A DNA stretch of 64,000 nt from Brachyspira hampsonii (lineage in GTDB: Bacteria; Spirochaetota; Brachyspiria; Brachyspirales; Brachyspiraceae): assembly GCF_002214805.1 (NCBI RefSeq), contig NZ_CP019914.1:2418001-2482000 (forward strand). Direction: 5' to 3'. Below, one piece after another: positions 54,236-62,796 of this stretch. The notes beneath the pieces were generated by a model. It made no database searches and was not told the DNA's origin. It saw nothing but the letters and a program-made list of their open reading frames with translations. Position 1 is the stretch's first letter. Each line of letters starts with the position of its first letter. Position numbers and translations under genes: made by a program.

Positions 54236-54272
54236 ATAATTAAATGGGTATTAAATGAATAATACCCATTAT
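54236..54272 (-). terminator. hairpin terminator after the PTS operon
   Basis: A perfect 11-bp stem (AATGGGTATTA / TAATACCCATT) with a 6-base loop, 25 bases beyond the stop at 54295. The minus-strand T tract (TAATTATTTTT) is imperfect. Confidence 0.65.
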
Positions 54273-54294
54273 TAATTAATTTGAGAATAAAAAA

Positions 54295-54621
54295 TTATTT
54301 ATGGTTCATTTTCAATATGTCAATAAGCTCATTTATTAAATTTTTTTCGCTTATTGCAGTCATTAAATGATCCTGTGCATGTATAAAAAGTAAGTTTATT
54401 ACAAAACTTTCGCCATTAGCTTCTTTCGATATTAAATCAGTTTGGTATTGATGGGACTGCAGTAATAATTGATCAGCTTCATTCATTTTTTTATCGGATT
54501 CTTCAAATTTATTTTCTTTAGCAAGCCTTAAAGCCTCATAAGCTAAACTCTTACTTTCTCCGGCTAATGCTATAATCGGAAATACATTTTCTTCCATAAA
54601 TGTTTCATAATCTTGTGTCAT
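54295..54621 (-). CDS. PTS lactose/cellobiose-family IIA component
   Basis: 108 residues. The three-helix IIA of the lactose/chitobiose family: IIALAGESKSLAYEALRLAKENKFEES, then NEADQLLLQSHQYQTDLI, and the phosphorylation-site region VINLLFIHAQDHLMTAI, where the His of HAQDHLM (about residue 80) accepts phosphate from HPr. It is last of the five-gene operon IIB-IIC-IIC-mupG-IIA and starts 20 bases after mupG. Confidence 0.92.
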   Translation of the reverse strand: MTQDYETFMEENVFPIIALAGESKSLAYEALRLAKENKFEESDKKMNEADQLLLQSHQYQTDLISKEANGESFVINLLFIHAQDHLMTAISEKNLINELIDILKMNHK

Positions 54622-54641
54622 AAGTAATAAACTCCATAAAA

Positions 54642-55724
54642 TTATTCTATTATAATAAATCTTTTAGCCGGACTTATATAATCGAGCAGAAATAAATATT
54701 CATCTTTAATTCTTCCTACTACATTAGTTCTTCCGGTATTTTTTAAATCTTTCAAAGCTATTTGCATTTCTCCGCTATAGCTTCCATATTCTGATGAATC
54801 TATTAGTATATCTCCTCTTTTTATATCGGAAACTGCATTAAATATTTTGAAATTATGTCCTCTATATTTTGCTCTTGTATCTGAAGATCTTATAACATCT
54901 GCAGAAGCATCTAATCTATTTTGATGAAGCATATTTAATACAATACTTTTTTCCTCTTTTGGAATTGAATTTACTAATTCTGCTTTAAAAGTTATTAATC
55001 TTTTATCCATATTATATAATGTTTTTAAAGTATTTTCATTTGCATAACAGTTAGCAATGAAAACACAATCAACGCCAAGAGCAAATAATTCCATAGCTTG
55101 AATATCTATAGGCATATTTCTATGTTCTTCTAAAGAGCAAATACCATCGCTTACAGGCCAAGGTCCGAAAGCGGCTTCTTTGGCATTTACAAACGCAGAT
55201 GAGCTTATAGAATATTTTTTAAAACGTTTCATACTGTTTTTAAAAAGTGTTCTGTCTAGCCCTGTATATGCATGAGGATAAAAATTATAACAGCCTATCA
55301 GATTATCTGTATTAGGATAATATTTCATTATATTATCTAGATAATTTGTATCATTGCTCATATTTAATTCTATCTTTAAATCATATTCATTGTATGTCAT
55401 TAAACTTTCTTCATTGCCTGTAAATCCTAAATCCAATCTTACAGCCCAAGCTCCTAATTTATGGAAGAAGTCAAGATTTTTATAATCTATATCCAGATGT
55501 TTAAATACAGCAGGAGATATATCTAAAGTAGTTCTTATTCCTTTTTCTTTGGCATAATTTATAATAGTTGAAAATTCATTAGTTATTTCATCTTTAGATT
55601 TATCGACAGAGAGCAGGCACATAAAACATCTTGTAAATCCGTATTTAGATGCCAAATCTATATAAGATTTGTTATCTTCCATTTTTGAGTGAAATGGGTA
55701 AATAGATATTCCTAACTCTTTCAT
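54642..55724 (-). CDS. mupG: 6-phospho-N-acetylmuramidase (MupG/DUF871 family)
   Basis: 360 residues. A TIM-barrel part (1-240) starts LGISIYPFHSKMEDNKSYIDLASKYGFTRCFMCLLS and includes TTLDISPAVFKHL, VRLDLGF and GCYNFYPHAYTGLD. A C-terminal cyclophilin-like domain follows, with SSDTRAKYRGHNF and RGDILIDSSEYGSYSGEMQIA. This is the MupG/outer-surface-protein family that cleaves intracellular MurNAc-6P-linked disaccharide. Placed inside a PTS operon, it would split the imported and phosphorylated sugar. The cell-wall disaccharide as substrate follows from the family, not from direct evidence. Confidence 0.85.
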   Translation of the reverse strand: MKELGISIYPFHSKMEDNKSYIDLASKYGFTRCFMCLLSVDKSKDEITNEFSTIINYAKEKGIRTTLDISPAVFKHLDIDYKNLDFFHKLGAWAVRLDLGFTGNEESLMTYNEYDLKIELNMSNDTNYLDNIMKYYPNTDNLIGCYNFYPHAYTGLDRTLFKNSMKRFKKYSISSSAFVNAKEAAFGPWPVSDGICSLEEHRNMPIDIQAMELFALGVDCVFIANCYANENTLKTLYNMDKRLITFKAELVNSIPKEEKSIVLNMLHQNRLDASADVIRSSDTRAKYRGHNFKIFNAVSDIKRGDILIDSSEYGSYSGEMQIALKDLKNTGRTNVVGRIKDEYLFLLDYISPAKRFIIIE

Positions 55725-55755
55725 TTATATGTTCTCCTATTTTTATCTTTTAGAT

Positions 55756-57081
55756 TTATTCATTATCCGGTAAAGTTTTAGCATAAGCATTGATAAAAGG
55801 AGTATATATTAAGTATGACAATAATACTAAACATAAACTCAAAATCATAGCAGGTACACTTAAATTAGTAGATAAGAAAGCACCTAATGGACCAGGAGTT
55901 GTCCAAGGCACTAAAGAAACAATTTTTCCTACAATACCTATTTTTAAAACTGTATATGCTATTATGGCATTAATTATAGGTACACAAATGAAGGGTATAA
56001 ATAGTATAGGGTTCATAACAACAGGAGTACCAAACATAATAGGTTCATTAATATTAAATAACCCAGGTATTACTGATAATCTTCCAATAGATTTAAGATG
56101 GGCATTTTTACTTAATGCCATAGCTATTGCTAAACCTAATGTAGCACCTGCTCCTCCTATATATACATAAACATTAAAGAACTCTCCTGCTACTACTTTT
56201 GGCAAAGCCTCTCCAGCCTGTAAAGCTGCTTGATTCAAAGCCAAATTTGATAATGTTATTGTAGTGATTACAGCATTAACAACATTAGCACCATGTATTC
56301 CAACAAACCATAATATATGTATAACTAAAAGAAGTATTATTACTGATGGTAAACTATCTGATATTGATAATAAAGGAGAAATAATTTTCATTATCAAATT
56401 AGGTACAAGTATCATCATATTTTTCTGTATTATTATATTTATTATTTGGAATAATACTCCTACAACAGCTATAGGTATTATTATTTCAAAAGATTTTGCT
56501 ATTGCCGGCGGTACGGAATCAGGAAGTTTTATAGTCATTTTTTTACTTACCAAGAATCTGTAAATTTCTATTGAAATTATACCGCCTATTATAGCAGAGA
56601 ATATTCCTTTAGCATCTAAAAATCTTGCATCTAATACATTAATATTGCTTCCTGCTTCTACTAAAAATATTCCTGCAAAATCTTCAGCAACAGATAAAGC
56701 ATTTACCTTAGCTGCTATAAGGAAAAATGCAAATAAAGATAAGAATCCTCCAGTAACACTGCTTAAATTATAAGAACCAGCCAAAGAATATCCTATACCA
56801 TAAGCAACGAATACTGATAATATCCCCATACTCACATTGAATATTTGAATAAAATTTCCTGTGAAATTTTTAGCAAAATTATCATACCAACCCATATATA
56901 AAAAATTACTTTTATCTGTAAAAGGTAAATTAAATATCAAAAGTACAAAAGAACCTACTATTAAGAAAGGCATAGTATAAATAAATGCATCTTTAATAGC
57001 ATTTAAATATCTGTTATTAGCTAATTTAGCTGCTGCTGGTGTTATTTTATTTTCTATAAAATTAATAATTTTGTCGTTCAT
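55756..57081 (-). CDS. PTS cellobiose-family IIC permease, second copy
   Basis: 441 residues, about ten membrane segments. Typical motifs are YLNAIKDAFIYTMPFLIVGSFVLLIFNLPF, WFVGIHGANVVNAVI, GGAGATLGLAIAMALSKNAHLKSIGRLSVIPGLFNINEPIMFGTPVVMNPILFIPFI (the NxNEPxxFGxP substrate motif). Nearly the same over most of its length as the copy upstream; differences cluster at residues 60-75, 125-145 and 225-245. It lies 18 bases after the first IIC and 31 before mupG. Confidence 0.92.
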   Translation of the reverse strand: MNDKIINFIENKITPAAAKLANNRYLNAIKDAFIYTMPFLIVGSFVLLIFNLPFTDKSNFLYMGWYDNFAKNFTGNFIQIFNVSMGILSVFVAYGIGYSLAGSYNLSSVTGGFLSLFAFFLIAAKVNALSVAEDFAGIFLVEAGSNINVLDARFLDAKGIFSAIIGGIISIEIYRFLVSKKMTIKLPDSVPPAIAKSFEIIIPIAVVGVLFQIINIIIQKNMMILVPNLIMKIISPLLSISDSLPSVIILLLVIHILWFVGIHGANVVNAVITTITLSNLALNQAALQAGEALPKVVAGEFFNVYVYIGGAGATLGLAIAMALSKNAHLKSIGRLSVIPGLFNINEPIMFGTPVVMNPILFIPFICVPIINAIIAYTVLKIGIVGKIVSLVPWTTPGPLGAFLSTNLSVPAMILSLCLVLLSYLIYTPFINAYAKTLPDNE

Positions 57082-57099
57082 ATTTTTTATCCTTATTTT

Positions 57100-58422
57100 T
57101 TAATTATCTTGTAAAGTTTTAGCATAAGCATTGATGAAAGGAGTATATATTAAATATGATAATAATACTAAACATAAACTCAAAACCATAGCAGGAATAT
57201 TGAAATTTGATGCTATCAAAGCTCCTAAAGGTCCCGGTGTAGTCCAAGTTACAAGAGCTATAATTTTTCCTACAATACCTATTTTCAAAACTGTATATGC
57301 TATTACAGCATTAATTATAGGAACACAAATAAAAGGTATAAATAATATAGGGTTCATAACAATGGGAGTACCAAACATAATAGGCTCATTTATGTTGAAT
57401 ATTCCCGGTATTATAGAAACCCTGCCTATAGATTTTAAATGCTCATTTTTACTTAATGCCATAGCTATTGCTAAACCTAATGTAGCACCTGCTCCTCCTA
57501 TATATACATAAACATTAAAGAACTCTCCTGCTACTACTTTGGGGAAAGCCTCTCCAGCCTGTAAAGCTGCCTGATTCAAAGCTAAATTTGATAATGTTAT
57601 TATGCTGATTATTGCATTGATTACATTTGCCCCATGTATACCTACAAACCATAATATATGTATAATTAAAAGAAGTATTATTACCAATGCTAAACTATCT
57701 GACATTGACAGTAAAGGAGAAGTTATATTATCTATTAGTTTAGAAGTTAACATAAGTAATTTTTTCTGTATTATTATATTTATTATTTGGAATAATATTC
57801 CCACAACAGCTATAGGTATTATTATTTCAAAAGATTTTGCTATTGCCGGGGGTACGGAATCAGGGAGTTTTATAGTCATTTTTTTGCTTACTAAGGATCT
57901 ATAAATTTCTATTGAAATTATACCGCCTATTATAGCAGAGAATATTCCTTCAGCACCTAAAAATCTTGCATCTAATACATTAATATTACTTGCGGCTTCT
58001 ACTAAAAATATTCCGGCAAAATCTTCAGAAACAGATAAAGCACTTACTTTAGCCGATATAATTAAAAATGCAAATAAAGATAAGAACCCTCCAGTAACAC
58101 TGCTTAAATTATAAGAAGCAGCCAAAGAATATCCTATACCATAGGCAATAAATAATGATAATAAGCCCATACTTACATTGAATATTTGAATGAAATGTCC
58201 TGAAAATGCAGCTGTAAAATTATCATACCATTCAATATATAAAAAGCTATTTTCATCTTTAAAAGGTAGGTTAAATATTAAAAGTATAAAAGAGCCTACT
58301 ATTAAAAACGGCGTAATATAATCAAATGCATCTTTTATTGATGAGAGATATCTATTATTTGATAATTTAGCTGCAAATGGAGCTATTTTGTTTTCTATAT
58401 AACTAATAATTTTATCATTCAT
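57100..58422 (-). CDS. PTS cellobiose-family IIC permease, first copy
   Basis: 440 residues with the same ten-helix layout and the same IPGIFNINEPIMFGTPIVMNP substrate motif. It is a tandem paralogue of the following gene. Both are intact, so the single IIA and IIB in the operon probably serve two permeases with slightly different substrate range, or the two form heterodimers. It is 22 bases after the IIB gene. Confidence 0.92.
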   Translation of the reverse strand: MNDKIISYIENKIAPFAAKLSNNRYLSSIKDAFDYITPFLIVGSFILLIFNLPFKDENSFLYIEWYDNFTAAFSGHFIQIFNVSMGLLSLFIAYGIGYSLAASYNLSSVTGGFLSLFAFLIISAKVSALSVSEDFAGIFLVEAASNINVLDARFLGAEGIFSAIIGGIISIEIYRSLVSKKMTIKLPDSVPPAIAKSFEIIIPIAVVGILFQIINIIIQKKLLMLTSKLIDNITSPLLSMSDSLALVIILLLIIHILWFVGIHGANVINAIISIITLSNLALNQAALQAGEAFPKVVAGEFFNVYVYIGGAGATLGLAIAMALSKNEHLKSIGRVSIIPGIFNINEPIMFGTPIVMNPILFIPFICVPIINAVIAYTVLKIGIVGKIIALVTWTTPGPLGALIASNFNIPAMVLSLCLVLLSYLIYTPFINAYAKTLQDN

Positions 58423-58444
58423 AATATGTTCTAATATTAACAGA

Positions 58445-58750
58445 TTATAATTTTAAATTTAAAGCAAAATCTAATATCTTAGCTCCATCCATTTTTCCAT
58501 AGTCTTTAAAATCTATAACATCTAATGGCTTTCCTTTAGCATTAGCTTTTTTAGTTAGTTCATTTTTCATGTATTTAACCTGAGGTCCTAATAGGAAAAT
58601 ATCATAACTATCCGCTAATTCTTCAAATCTTGAAATACTTGCAGCTTCTATCTCTGCATCGATATTGTCTGCTTTAGCTTTATCCTGCATCTTTTTTACT
58701 ATCATACTGGTAGACATACCAGCAGAACATAAAAGTAAAATCTTTTTCAT
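58445..58750 (-). CDS. PTS lactose/cellobiose-family IIB component
   Basis: 101 residues. The phosphocysteine loop is KKILLLCSAGMSTSMIVKKM with Cys8, the family form, followed by LLGPQVKYMKNEL near residue 55. It carries phosphate from IIA to the sugar at IIC. AAAGGAG precedes the ATG. First gene of the operon, divergent from the PRD regulator at 58904 with a 153-base gap that would hold both promoters. Confidence 0.93.
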   Translation of the reverse strand: MKKILLLCSAGMSTSMIVKKMQDKAKADNIDAEIEAASISRFEELADSYDIFLLGPQVKYMKNELTKKANAKGKPLDVIDFKDYGKMDGAKILDFALNLKL

Positions 58751-58903
58751 GCTTTGCTCCTTTTTTTATTTTTCACAATAATAATGTTTTTAAAAAATAA
58801 CTCAAACAATAAAATTTCAGTATTAATATGGTAATTTATTAGCTTTTTCTTTTTATAAAAAAGTATATAATAAAAGGAAAAATTATACAATAAAGTTATA
58901 TTT

Positions 58904-60763
58904 ATGAATATTAAGTATATAAAAGAAATATTATCACTGTTGTCAACAGATTCATATATAACTGCTGAAGCCTTATCAAAACAATTAAATGTAAGTGAAA
59001 AAACAATCAGAACAAAGATAAGAGAAATCAATTATGAATTGCAGAAACTTAATATAAATATAGAATCAAAACCTAGATACGGATATAAATTGGTATGTGA
59101 TAATTATGATAATTTTAAATCTATTGATTTTTTATCTAATATTAATAATGATATTGATTACAGAATTAGAATTATTTTTAAATATTTATTAGAAATGAAT
59201 AGTGAATATATAAAGACTGATGATATATGCGATTCTTTAGATGTATCTAAAACTACTTTAACAAATATATTCAAGATTATGGAATATAATTTAAAATATT
59301 ATAATCTTACACTTGAAAGAAGACCTAATTATGGCATAAGATTAATAGGAAATGAATTTGATATAAGAAATTTTATAATATGTAATTATTTAAATGATTT
59401 TTTATATGAAAATAATATGAATGAAAAATTAATAAGTATAATTATAAATTTTCTCAATAAATATGAAATAAAATTTTCAGAAATTAATTTAGAAAATTTT
59501 ATTCAATATATAAATGTTTCAATAAGCAGAATAAAAAATAATAATTTTATATGTGATTGTGAGAATGATATTGTTAAAGATATAGCTGAAGAGATAAGAT
59601 TATCAGAAGAATTGATAAAGCAGATACAAAATGAAATCGATATAAAGTTTAATGGTGCGGAAATTATATATATAGCTATACATATAGCTTCTAAAAATTT
59701 ATTTTCTATTAAAAATTATAATTCTGTAATACAGGATAAGTTTTCTGCTATAATTTATAAAATGCTTGATATGGTATATAAAAATTTAAAAATAGATTTA
59801 AGAAATAATTTTAATTTGATACTTCTTCTTAATCAGCATATGATACCTTTGGATATAAGAATAAGGTACAATATATTTCAAAAAAATCCTATGCTTAATG
59901 ATATAAAAAATAATTACAGTCTTTCATTTTTATTAGCCTCGGAAAGTGCTGTGATATTGAAGGAGTATTATAACAAAGATATATCAGAAGATGAAATAGG
60001 ATATTTATCATTATTGTTTCAAATAGGATTAGAAGAAACAGTAGAAAATATAAATAAAATGAATATATTAATAGTTTGCGGCAGCGGAAAAACAACTTCA
60101 AATTTATTGGTTACAAAGTATAGAAAAGAATTTAATGATTACATAGAAAATATTTATGCTGTAGATTTAATTGGATTAAAGGATTTTAATTTTTATCAGG
60201 TAGATTATGTATTTTCTACCGTTCCGATTAGTTTTAAATTGCCTGTTCCAATAGTCTATATAAGTAATTTTTTGAAGAGTGATGATATTATTAATGTTAA
60301 AAATTCATTTGAATCTTTAAATAGAAATATTATTTTAGATTATTATAAAAAAGAAATGTTTACAACAGATATAAAAGGTGATACAAAAGAAGAAATCATA
60401 AAGAATATATGTGTGAATATAAAAAAATATAAAAATATACCTGATAATTTTTATGAATTGGTCATGAAAAGGGAGCAATTAGCAGAAACGGATATTGGTA
60501 ATTTAGTTGCTATACCGCATCCTATAGAGGTTGTTACAAAAGATACATTTGTGTATGTTGCTGTATTAGATAAGCCTATATTATGGCAGAAGAATAATGT
60601 TCAGGTGGTATTTTTGATTTCGGTATCAAATAAAAATGATGATTTAAAAAAATTTTATCAATATACTATTAATTTTCTTCTCAATGAGAGCAGTGTAAAG
60701 AAATTAATAGATAATAAAACTTTTGAAAATTTAATTTTTTTACTTAAAAGTAATTCAGAATAA
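58904..60763 (+). CDS. PRD-containing transcriptional regulator with EIIB-like and EIIA domains
   Basis: 619 residues. N-terminal HTH (SYITAEALSKQLNVSEKTIRTKIREIN) and a second HTH near 95-125, two PRD domains (about 170-380) each with phosphorylatable His (for example YIAIHIASKNL and LLNQHMIPLDIRIR), an EIIB-like domain from MNILIVCGSGKTTSNLL (about 385) and an EIIA domain near 480-619 with AIPHPIEVV. This is the MtlR/LicR-type activator layout. Phosphorylation by the PTS should tune its activity on the divergent IIB-IIC-IIC-mupG-IIA operon. It is followed 12 bases later by an HPr-like gene. Confidence 0.9.
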   Translation: MNIKYIKEILSLLSTDSYITAEALSKQLNVSEKTIRTKIREINYELQKLNINIESKPRYGYKLVCDNYDNFKSIDFLSNINNDIDYRIRIIFKYLLEMNSEYIKTDDICDSLDVSKTTLTNIFKIMEYNLKYYNLTLERRPNYGIRLIGNEFDIRNFIICNYLNDFLYENNMNEKLISIIINFLNKYEIKFSEINLENFIQYINVSISRIKNNNFICDCENDIVKDIAEEIRLSEELIKQIQNEIDIKFNGAEIIYIAIHIASKNLFSIKNYNSVIQDKFSAIIYKMLDMVYKNLKIDLRNNFNLILLLNQHMIPLDIRIRYNIFQKNPMLNDIKNNYSLSFLLASESAVILKEYYNKDISEDEIGYLSLLFQIGLEETVENINKMNILIVCGSGKTTSNLLVTKYRKEFNDYIENIYAVDLIGLKDFNFYQVDYVFSTVPISFKLPVPIVYISNFLKSDDIINVKNSFESLNRNIILDYYKKEMFTTDIKGDTKEEIIKNICVNIKKYKNIPDNFYELVMKREQLAETDIGNLVAIPHPIEVVTKDTFVYVAVLDKPILWQKNNVQVVFLISVSNKNDDLKKFYQYTINFLLNESSVKKLIDNKTFENLIFLLKSNSE

Positions 60764-60775
60764 AATGAGGATTTT

Positions 60776-61042
60776 ATGACAGAGTTTAAATACACTATTA
60801 ACAATATAAGTAATATACATGCAAGACCTTTAAGCGAACTTGCCAAAATAGCTAAAGACAGTAATTGTGAAGTATCTGTAAAAAAAGGTGAAAATTTAAA
60901 AGATTTAAAAAAGATTATAGGGCTTATACAGTTGAAATTGAAAGTAGGGGATGAGCTGGATGTTATTATAAACGGAAAAAATGATATTTTAGAAAATACA
61001 GCAAAAGAGAATATATATAATTTTTTTAAAATGAATTTTTGA
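60776..61042 (+). CDS. HPr-family phosphocarrier, lacking the regulatory Ser46
   Basis: 88 residues. NISNIHARPLSELAKIA places the phosphorylatable His at residue 15, followed by the HARP motif of HPr. The Ser46 region, normally (K/N)SIMGLM, reads LKKIIGLIQLKLKVGDELDV, so Lys stands at 46 and HPr kinase could not modify it. TGAGGA precedes the ATG. It is co-transcribed with the PRD regulator, and probably a dedicated phosphate donor or a signalling HPr for that regulator; the general HPr would be elsewhere. Confidence 0.88.
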   Translation: MTEFKYTINNISNIHARPLSELAKIAKDSNCEVSVKKGENLKDLKKIIGLIQLKLKVGDELDVIINGKNDILENTAKENIYNFFKMNF

Positions 61043-61159
61043 TTCATAGATTATTTTATATATAATATATTAAATTTTAATCTAGCTTTTTTATATAATT
61101 CATATTACAATTAATTGTTTTATAAGTTATAAATGTATATTTTATTATGAGTTATATAG

Positions 61160-62635
61160 ATGCTTTTTAATTCTACAGATTTTTTGATATTTTTTCCTAT
61201 AACGCTTATTTTATATTGGATATTTCCAAAAAAATTAAGATATATATGTCTTTTCATAGCTAGTTATATATTTTATATGTTTTGGAATCCAAAGTATGCA
61301 TTGTTAATGGGAACATCTACTGTAGTAACTTTTTTAAGCGGCATATTAATAGAAAAATTAAAATATAAAAGAATAGTTGTAGCTTTCAGCTTTATAATAA
61401 ATATTGCAATACTAGTATTTTTCAAGTATTTTGATTTTTTACTATTAAATATAAATATGATTTTATCGGCATTTAATATAAAATTAATAGAAAAGCCTTT
61501 TGATATAATACTTCCTGTTGGAATATCGTTTTACACTTTTCAGGCATTAAGTTACACAATAGATGTTTACAGAGGAGAAATAAAATCTGAAAAAAATATT
61601 ATCAAGTATGCATTGTTTGTATCATTTTTTCCGCAGCTAGTAGCAGGTCCTATAGAGCGTTCTAAGCATTTGCTTGGGCAAATTCAGAATATGGATAAAA
61701 TAAAAAGATTCGATTATCAAAGAATAACTGAAGGGCTTATTTTGATGCTTTTCGGTTATTTTCAGAAAATGGTAATAGCAGATAGAGCTTCTATATTAGT
61801 AGATACTGTTTTCAACAGATATTATATTTATAACTCAAGCGAATTATTATTATCAGCATTACTTTTTGCAGTGCAGATATACTGTGATTTTGCAAGCTAT
61901 TCACTTATAGCAATAGGAACTGCCAAAGTTATGGGAATAGACTTAATGGAAAACTTTAATACTCCGTATTTTGCTAGGAGCATAAAAGAGTTTTGGGCCA
62001 GATGGCATATATCATTATCTACTTGGTTTAGAGATTATCTTTATATACCTTTAGGCGGAAACAGATGCTCAAAATTAAGAAGAAGTTTTAATATATTAGT
62101 AACTTTTCTTGTAAGCGGTTTATGGCATGGAGCTAATTTTACATTTATAGCTTGGGGTGCTATTCATGGTATATGCTATTTAATAGAAGATATTACTTCA
62201 AAGTTTAGAAATAATGTTTTAAATAAATTTGGAGTGAAGGTGAAAAGTTTCAGTTTTAAACTTCTTGAAGTGATTATTACATTTATAATAGTAGATTTAG
62301 CTTGGATATTTTTTAGGGCAGAAACTATACATGACGCATTTTATTATATAAAGAGAATGTTTACTAAAATAGATTTATGGCGTTTGTTTGACGGCTCTTT
62401 ATATAAATTGGGACTAGACAGTTTTGAAATGAATATACTTATAATATCTTTGATAGTGTTATTTTTAGCTGATGTTATTAAGTATATAAAGAAAGAAACT
62501 ATTTATGAGTTTTTAAAAAATCAATGCTTGTATTTCAGATGGGCTGTAATATTTTTCTTGTTATTTTTTATAATCATATACGGCAAATATGGTGCAGGCT
62601 TTGATCCTAAGCAGTTTATATATTTTCAGTTTTAG
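61160..62635 (+). CDS. MBOAT-family O-acyltransferase (AlgI/DltB-like)
   Basis: 491 residues with about 11 membrane segments. The MBOAT pattern is clear: STDFLIFFPITLILYWIFPKKLRYICLF, LPVGISFYTFQALSYTIDVYRGE, LVAGPIERSKHLL, EFWARWHISLSTWFRDYLYIPLGGN, and FLVSGLWHGANFTFIAWGAIHG with the catalytic His. It would pass acyl (usually acetyl) groups across the inner membrane to a surface glycan. The next gene encodes an SGNH-type protein, the usual partner. The 161-base gap to it has no obvious gene, although AGGAGG lies directly at the stop. Confidence 0.92.
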   Translation: MLFNSTDFLIFFPITLILYWIFPKKLRYICLFIASYIFYMFWNPKYALLMGTSTVVTFLSGILIEKLKYKRIVVAFSFIINIAILVFFKYFDFLLLNINMILSAFNIKLIEKPFDIILPVGISFYTFQALSYTIDVYRGEIKSEKNIIKYALFVSFFPQLVAGPIERSKHLLGQIQNMDKIKRFDYQRITEGLILMLFGYFQKMVIADRASILVDTVFNRYYIYNSSELLLSALLFAVQIYCDFASYSLIAIGTAKVMGIDLMENFNTPYFARSIKEFWARWHISLSTWFRDYLYIPLGGNRCSKLRRSFNILVTFLVSGLWHGANFTFIAWGAIHGICYLIEDITSKFRNNVLNKFGVKVKSFSFKLLEVIITFIIVDLAWIFFRAETIHDAFYYIKRMFTKIDLWRLFDGSLYKLGLDSFEMNILIISLIVLFLADVIKYIKKETIYEFLKNQCLYFRWAVIFFLLFFIIIYGKYGAGFDPKQFIYFQF

Positions 62636-62796
62636 GAGGTATTAAACAATATAATAAAAGTTTTATTAACTATGTATATAGAATTTGTTAATTACACTTT
62701 TGATATAAAGCTGCGTAAAAATAAGAATATATTTATAAACTAAAAAGTTTCGGTATTTATTTAAGTTAAATATAAAAAATAATAGGCTGTTTATAT

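Noticed and set aside
55790-56170. 126-codon plus-strand frames recurring in both IIC genes (also at 57131-57511)
   Set aside because: They recur only because the two IIC genes are paralogues; they are antisense shadows without start signals.
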